A stretch of 64,000 nucleotides of DNA from Salvator merianae (taxonomy: Eukaryota; Chordata; Lepidosauria; Squamata; Teiidae), in NCBI GenBank assembly GCA_003586115.2, contig QVOM02000126.1, positions 52,029,944 to 52,093,943 on the forward strand. Reading direction: 5' to 3'. This document shows, one piece after another, positions 59,301-64,000 of this stretch (position 1 is its first letter; each line of letters begins with the position of its first letter). The notes beneath the pieces are model-generated. The model made no database searches, was not told the origin of the DNA, and worked only from the letters and a program-made list of their open reading frames with translations. Made by a program: the position numbers and the translations under genes.

Positions 59301-62300
59301 GCCCATATTTTCCAGGACTGTAGTATGAGTTGTCACTGGCCATGGGTAGCTCAATCAGTTCTCTGCAGAGCATCTGGGCAGAACTTGAAAGAAAGGTTAG
59401 AGGTTCCAAAGACATTTGGTTGAGAATTGTTTGTCTACCAAGGGGCTGTATTCACACTTACCCACAGTGGGATATGTGACACGTCCCATGCTTGAATGAG
59501 TTGCTGCTGGCAAGAGACAGGGTTGTCTGCATTCTGACAGTCCAGCTCCTGCCACCATCTCTGAAAACTGGGCCAGCTTCAGAGCCTTCAGTATTCCTGG
59601 GACTCTCATTTTGACGGCATTGTCTGTCATGCCACCGAAATGCCTCCCCCGCCGTGTAGTGGAATAAGCGGCTGTGTGCCTTCCATATTCAGCCCACTGT
59701 TCAGGATCATAGTGAGTAGTACGCCGGTAGACATCATCATTGAAATCTACCAGTAATGTGGGATAGGGTGCCATTTTGGGTGTTCTATCACACTCTAGAA
59801 CTTTGTATTTGCAGAAAAAGTATTCTAGCAGCTAGTGGGGCTTCCCCATCCCATACCACATGTGGAAGGGAGGCCCCTAGACTCTTCCCAGCATAGGATG
59901 ACATCTCATGTGGAAAGGGCCATGGATAGAATTTTTAATGTATATTTTGAAAGTACTGAGGTGAAGCCATCTGAAAAATACAGAGGGAAAATAAAAATGC
60001 AAGTTTGATTAGTCAAGTAGTTCCATATTAGATAAAAGTGAACTAAAAATATAGTAAGCTGATACACATGCTTTTTGCCTTATTTTGCACATACTAATAT
60101 TAGAATTAGAGGTAATATTATTTGGATAATATTCTAGTGATTTAATGTCCTATGTTTGTAACCAGGTGGTCATGTGAGAAAATATGATGAAAATATTCCA
60201 CGTAAGCGTTGGGCTAAGGAACCTTCTGAGACTCTGATGAATATTCTTCATAATGCAGATATTAGTTTAGCTTTTAAGACATATACAATCTACAAAGGAG
60301 GTAAGCCTTCATGTAGCAGCAAAGCACACTTGATCACTGCTCCAGGATCTTTGTAGGGGGGTTGTGAATGCTGATGTCTGCTGGACAATAGTAGTTCAGC
60401 TCAGAGCTAATCTGATGATGGATGGATGGAGGGAGGGAGGGAGGGAGGGAGGGAGGAAGGGATATTTTTCACTTCAGTCTCCTAGATTTAGTCCATTAAG
60501 ATTAATTAAATATGCCTAAAGTTGGTTATTTTTAAAATAAATTTAGAGTGTAAATTCCATGTAAGAATGTTGCCTAATGATAGACTCTGGAGATCTCTGA
60601 GTATAGTCCTTGCCCACCTACAAATGTTTAGACATCTCTACAGCCAAAACCATACATGGTTTCTGCAGAGATTTTTCCATGAGGGATGTCTTAAATTGTA
60701 CTAAATAATATTTTTTGAATTACACACACAAAAAATCTTCACTCTCACTTGGGTGGGGTACAAAGTCTGCTCACCTCTACTGATGAAGGTTAAGTCGCTG
60801 CATATTGCAGAATTATGATTTAGAACCTTCCCTAGAATCACTTTTGTTATCATACTTCTAGAAAACATAGTAGTTTGCAAGAACCAAACCAGCACGTTAT
60901 GTGATGGATGACTAAAATAAATTAATAATGGTGATACTTGATATTCAGTATAACAAAGCAAACAGTCATTTCTGTTTTGGTCTTCTAGAAATCGGATAAG
61001 AGAAAAAAGGTCTTACTAAGTTTTGAGAATGTGAGAGATGGCTGAATTCTTGATATGTCAGTAAAACTGCATGAATTTGGCATTATATTTTTAGAATAAC
61101 CATGATTCCAATGGGATCAGTAGGACTCCTTTTAGAATAGAATAAACTTTGTTAATAGATTGTATATCTTGGAATGCTGCCACTGGACATTCTGGACCTG
61201 TTCTCACTGTGCCACATGGAGACTGTCTGCACTGTGAGGCCAAAGAACAGACTGACAGCAGGATACCAGTGAATGCTGGCATCCTACTGGAATCCTGCAC
61301 CATGACAACAGCCAGGAAGCTTCTGGACACTGCCATGGTAACCAGCAATGCTACACAATGGTGCAGGCACAGCTGCAGCGTGTGATGGTGCAGGTGCAAC
61401 CTGTATGAGGAAAAACCTAATATGCTGTTGTTTTTATTTTGCTAATGTTAAAGCACCAAGTGACCCTCTAAGAGGACCCCTCACGGAAGAAAGCGAAATA
61501 TCTGATGAACCAGATAGTGCAACTGTTATGGAGGATATGGAGAGACTTGAGCCCAGATCAGATGAAGAAGACACGTATGTACAAATCTCATTTGAAAACT
61601 GTACTCATGATGTTTCTTAGCTTTAAACAAGCGTTCCAGATTAGTCAAAATCGAACTGTATAAAATCGAACTGCCAATAGTTTTGTGTTACCTTTTAATG
61701 CACACTTTCGCAACTGATAAAGTATTCAAAAGGGCTATATGAGGCCTCCTTTCTAACTGTAGACTATCTCACAATCTGTCTCTAAACCATTGCTGAAATC
61801 TGTTGGGATGTTTATAACAAAATAATGGCAGCTCATTGTACCAAGATACAGAGGAAGGGGATAAGCAGCAGCTCAGTGTTGGCCTTTGATTTTCATAAAC
61901 CACAGCAAACCCAGGTTGGATGTGGCATGTAGTAAGCATAGTTTGCTACAGTTTACAGGTATCAAAGTCTAATACTAAGTCATCATTTAGTTACCTCCCT
62001 GTGCCACGCATGCTGGCCATTATTGTAATGAACACTGTCCCTAGAGATGATGCAAGCTATGGAGCTGTATAAAATGATCATGAACCTGGGAAAATGTCAT
62101 TGATATTACGTATAAGTAGTATATGGATCTAACAGAGTTATGATTGAATCATGGCTAGTGAACCATGTGATACACTGAACGCCTTCGCTGGCAGAAAAAA
62201 AAATCAGTCATTCATAGATTATTAAGTTTACAAACATTCTGAAAACTACTCAGAAAGTAAGAAGCAGCAGTGTGAAGGAATCAGGGTAGCTAAGTTTTAA

Positions 62301-63037
62301 TATCAACAATCTTTCCCTGAGCACAAAAAAACCCTATTTTATTAGTTCAGTGAATTTTTATCCTATAAAAAGCTTCCAGAGCAGCTCACAAAGCGCAATA
62401 CAAGATCGGGTCCCTGCATTTAGGATTACAATTTAAGGAAACTTGATGTAAGAGGAAAGAGGGATTAGGAGGGAAGAGGAAGAAAAAGGTAGGATGAGAA
62501 AACAGCTTTTTGCCAGGAACTCAGTAATTGAAGGCCCCCCTGGAAGCCACTGCCATTGATCCAAACTCATTCAATTTGGCTGGCTATTGAGCCTGACAGT
62601 TTATTATGCACTCTGTGCTTGCTTTAGGTCTCAGTTTGCATACCTTGCTTGCTTTGCCAGTCTCCCATTCCACCCTAGCCACATATCTGTCTGGGGGCAT
62701 TACTCGTTTTCTCTGAAGTGGATTGGAGAAATGAATTAAACAAGTCTTGTAGGGCTACAGGTACAGCATACGTAGAACTGGTATCATTTAGACTGGTCAC
62801 CACAAATTGGCCAGGGAAAGTATAGAATCTCCAAGGCTGTTTTATGGGCAGAACATTTTAAGTACATGTTTTAGGGCCTAGGAGTTCATATCTGCAAGAA
62901 GCAGGCCTTCCATTACTCTGATTATAAGCATAGGAAATCTGACTGTTTTCATTGTCTGTGTTTGCAGGGACTTTGAAGCAGAAGATGATCCGGACTGGGT
63001 TTCTGAACTGAAAAAGATAACTAAATGGAGTGACTGA
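50251..63037 (+). CDS. NEK3: NEK3, NIMA-related serine/threonine kinase 3 (13 coding exons)
   Basis: NEK3 is a cytoplasmic NIMA-family kinase linked in mammals to prolactin-receptor/VAV2 signalling and microtubule acetylation in neurons. Thirteen exons join to 1329 nt, 442 residues: 50251-50367, 50861-50948, 51090-51187, 52035-52118, 54108-54175, 54282-54368, 56555-56609, 57151-57351, 57798-57882, 58941-59060, 60166-60300, 61454-61574, 62968-63037. Catalytic features are all present: GEGSFGRV loop (11-18), Lys33, alpha-C Glu48, HRD (123-125), Asn130, DFG (143-145), and PPE in place of APE (168-170), as in NEK3 relatives. The tail ends in the conserved [16 protein letters not shown]. Human NEK3 is about 506 residues; the tail segment right after the kinase domain is missing here. 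The intron after 54175 has a GC donor. Confidence 0.96.
50861..50948 (+). CDS. NEK3: NEK3 coding exon 2
   Basis: Residues 40-69, with alpha-C Glu48 and [18 protein letters not shown]. Donor gtaaat, phase 1. Confidence 0.96.
51090..51187 (+). CDS. NEK3: NEK3 coding exon 3
   Basis: Residues 69-101, [18 protein letters not shown] (hinge) and KGKLFPEDM. Donor gtaaga. Confidence 0.97.
52035..52118 (+). CDS. NEK3: NEK3 coding exon 4
   Basis: 28 codons, residues 102-129, ending VLHRDIKST with the catalytic HRD. An antisense L1 tail begins within about 20 bp of its donor. Confidence 0.97.
52132..52640 (-). mobile_element. L1-clade LINE 3' end, antisense in NEK3 intron 4
   Basis: Read on the minus strand, the ORF2 C-terminus motif [20 protein letters not shown] is followed by a stop, an AT-rich 3' UTR and an A-rich tail that abuts position 52132, about 14 bp inside the intron after NEK3 exon 4. 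It may extend to about 52905. Frames are broken. Confidence 0.7.
53020..53460. other. NEK3 intron sequence, possible SINE-like piece
   Basis: Purine-rich repeats (CAGTTAGGGAGAGAAGG-like) and a stretch resembling retroposon sequence (GGCCAAAGGCCTGACTCAGT), but no clear family. Confidence 0.3.
54108..54175 (+). CDS. NEK3: NEK3 coding exon 5 (GC donor)
   Basis: Residues 130-152, [18 protein letters not shown], the DFG exon. The frame requires ending at ACCAG|gcaagt, a GC-AG intron; the nearest GT, four bases on, breaks the frame. Confidence 0.95.
54282..54368 (+). CDS. NEK3: NEK3 coding exon 6
   Basis: Activation loop and P+1 region, [20 protein letters not shown] (residues 153-172). Donor gtaagg. 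Confidence 0.97.
55158..55640. repeat. Candidate DNA-transposon with inverted ends
   Basis: GGTACCTCCACACATCAAGT on the left; reversed right end GGCTGCATCCAGACAAGTTG. The ends match only partly; no reading frame is meaningful inside. Confidence 0.4.
56140..56300. repeat. hAT-like fragment with AACCAGT / GTTCGG ends
   Basis: The right part reversed reads AGACATGTGCCGAACCAGTA, similar to ends at 8487 and 10028. Small nonautonomous copy in a NEK3 intron. Confidence 0.35.
56555..56609 (+). CDS. NEK3: NEK3 coding exon 7
   Basis: 55 nt, [18 protein letters not shown], kinase subdomain IX. Donor gtaagt. Confidence 0.97.
57151..57351 (+). CDS. NEK3: NEK3 coding exon 8
   Basis: 67 codons, residues 200-266, with [27 protein letters not shown] (subdomain XI Arg) and the end of the kinase domain. 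Donor gtattg. Confidence 0.96.
57701..57735 (+). repeat. (AAAAT)n simple repeat
   Basis: Tandem AAAAT units in a NEK3 intron. Confidence 0.9.
57798..57882 (+). CDS. NEK3: NEK3 coding exon 9
   Basis: 85 nt, residues 267-295, hydrophilic ([15 protein letters not shown]). It corresponds to the human tail after a segment that appears to be absent here. Confidence 0.85.
58240..58478 (+). mobile_element. Sauria-type tRNA-derived SINE
   Basis: tRNA-like head (GGCCTTGTGGTTATTGTGTC), a middle with GGGTGACCTTGGGCTCGTCA, and a tail with CAGCCGCTTTGAGTCCTTTC and GGGTGAGAAAAGCAGAGTAC before an A-rich end. This element is characteristic of squamates. Confidence 0.85.
58495..58830 (+). mobile_element. L2-like LINE 3' end
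   Basis: The translation shows the L2-type ending MAPRLWNNFPMEI, then a LVKTYLF-like end in a broken frame, followed by a 3' tail with GGCAGGATACAAATG. It directly follows the Sauria SINE. Confidence 0.6.
58941..59060 (+). CDS. NEK3: NEK3 coding exon 10
   Basis: 120 nt, residues 295-335, with [15 protein letters not shown] matching the conserved RRQWEK tail motif. Donor gtaaga. Confidence 0.92.
59397..59830. other. Unassigned GC-rich segment with a 125-codon minus-strand frame
   Basis: The minus-strand frame 59774-59397 begins [20 protein letters not shown] and is uninterrupted, in an intron between NEK3 exons 10 and 11. I do not recognise it. The segment begins GGGCTGTATTCACACTTAC, which resembles the hAT-like ends nearby, so it may be transposon interior read by chance. 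Confidence 0.3.
60166..60300 (+). CDS. NEK3: NEK3 coding exon 11
   Basis: 135 nt, residues 335-380, with [20 protein letters not shown], strongly conserved in NEK3. Donor gtaagc. Confidence 0.96.
60418..60461 (+). repeat. (GGAT)n/(GGAG)n microsatellite
   Basis: GGAT units passing into GGAG units, in the NEK3 intron after exon 11. Confidence 0.95.
61190..61405. mobile_element. hAT-like nonautonomous element copy 3
   Basis: Left part GGACCTGTTCTCACTGTGCC and interior CTGCCATGGTAACCAGCAAT and GTGAATGCTGGCATCC resemble copies 1 and 2. It ends about 50 bp before the NEK3 exon 12 acceptor. Confidence 0.5.
61454..61574 (+). CDS. NEK3: NEK3 coding exon 12
   Basis: 121 nt, residues 380-420, with [13 protein letters not shown] and [13 protein letters not shown]. 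Its acceptor lies about 50 bp after a hAT-like element. Confidence 0.95.
61620..62960. other. Last NEK3 intron, no feature recognised
   Basis: 1.4 kb between exons 12 and 13 with a purine-rich stretch at about 62450-62500. No repeat family recognised. Confidence 0.45.
62968..63037 (+). CDS. NEK3: NEK3 terminal coding exon 13
   Basis: Residues 420-442, [20 protein letters not shown], then SD and TGA at 63035-63037. Confidence 0.96.
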
Positions 63038-63292
63038 ATAACAAGACTGAGGACATTAGTATCATCATATATACCAACAGCTTAATAGGAGACAATTAAG
63101 CTAATTAAACTTAGTTTATGTGTCTCTTTTGGAGGAAGGAAAAATATTGTAGCTTAAAAACAAGTGTAAATATTATTGATTAATACATTTTCTAAAATAT
63201 GCATTTCTTACATTGAGAAATATCCATAAGTCAGTCATTCAGAAGAAATGTATTATATTAGTATCAAGAGCATATTAGTGAAAGAGTAATGA

Positions 63293-63527
63293 AATAAATC
63301 AAAACCTTTGCAATCATATTTCAGTGCTTGAAATCAGATTAAATTTGAACTCTTAAACACAGAGTTCAAACAGAATCCTGCCTTCATTTTTCTATTACTA
63401 CTGCCACTACAAAAAGATTTTGTACAATTAAAAGTCCAGTTAAGCCGTTCATTAAAATTACTTACCATGTGCCTTCATTGTATTGAATTGTTTTAAATGT
63501 TCGTGTGTTTTTTTAATTGAAAATAAA
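63293..63527 (+). other. NEK3 polyadenylation signals
   Basis: AATAAA at 63293-63298 and 63522-63527, about 260 and 490 nt after the stop. Confidence 0.55.
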
Positions 63528-63659
63528 ATCCTTTTGTTTAAAGAGTACAGTACTGTAACAACTTCCTCACTATAATAACTCAAGCAAAAGTACAAAATGA
63601 ATTTTTCTATAGAAAAAGTCAGTACAGTTCATCTTACAAGTAGATCCATTGAAGTGATA

Positions 63660-64000
63660 ATATAAGGCCGCGGTCACGTCTTTATGTTTTAGTCCATCCT
63701 TGGGACGGACAGGGAACTGAGGTTGTTTTTGGCCACCTCCAGCCTGGTCACACCTACCATGCCACTCCCGCTGTCACCTGAGCCCTTGTGGTAAAAAGTA
63801 AGTTAGGGCAGGGAGGTGGGGGGAGGCAGTAGGGCCATTGGGGGTGGCAGGAGGAAGCAGGAGCATCAAGCAGAGAGAGATGGTGGGGGCATCGGGGTGG
63901 TGGGAGGCTGCCATGGTTACAGCAGGCATCAGGGGCATGGGGTGGCAGGGGGCATCGGGAGGCAGCCGTGGTGGTGGGGGACAGTGGGAGCAGCCTGGCG
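63660..64000. repeat. GC-rich minisatellite-like sequence
   Basis: From about 63800 to the window end, G-rich words such as GGCATCGGG, GGTGGCAGG and GTGGTGGG recur irregularly. It continues past the window. No gene seen; NEK5 would be the neighbour expected from mammalian synteny. Confidence 0.6.

Overview
The window is vertebrate nuclear DNA and most likely comes from a squamate reptile. It is AT-rich, has long introns with GT-AG (and one GC-AG) splice sites, and carries repeats typical of lizards: a tRNA-derived Sauria-type SINE, CR1 and L2 LINE 3' ends, L1/Tx1-clade fragments, a BovB LINE 3' end and several hAT-like non-autonomous DNA transposons. The species cannot be fixed from the sequence. 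Most short open reading frames here are chance; the real genes are multi-exon.

Three genes were rebuilt exon by exon from splice sites and family conservation. (1) VPS36, minus strand, 32825 down to 3790: 14 coding exons, 386 residues, an ESCRT-II subunit. (2) CKAP2, plus strand, 35732 to 44024: seven coding segments, about 614 residues as it stands, a mitotic spindle/microtubule protein. Its N-terminal exons are not recognisable, and the exon at 35681-35734 holds an apparent one-base frame problem at an A7 run. (3) NEK3, plus strand, 50251 to 63037: 13 coding exons, 442 residues, a NIMA-related kinase with all catalytic motifs present. VPS36 and CKAP2 are head to head, as in mammals (human 13q14), and NEK3 belongs to the same conserved neighbourhood.

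Layout: 1-3756 is repeat-bearing sequence downstream of VPS36, with an L1 fragment at 1-453 and a speculative minus-strand first exon near 2373-2500 where THSD1 would be expected. 3757-32825 is VPS36, with BovB, CR1, hAT-like and SINE insertions in its introns. 32826-34640 is the divergent promoter region: a CRE and GC box lie on the VPS36 side, and two CCAAT boxes plus a CHR-like element on the CKAP2 side. 34600-44577 is CKAP2, with a large foldback element in an intron. 44578-50250 is intergenic and NEK3 5' sequence; it holds a hAT insertion with a perfect 8-bp target duplication, a CpG-rich probable NEK3 promoter, a 5S rRNA-derived sequence and a ~160-bp tandem satellite. 50251-63530 is NEK3. 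63660-64000 is GC-rich minisatellite-like sequence.

The three proteins do not form a pathway; they are conserved neighbours. No novel biological system was found. The most noteworthy items are the CKAP2 5' anomaly, the NEK3 GC-AG intron, the nested and internally deleted DNA transposons, and the diverged satellite.
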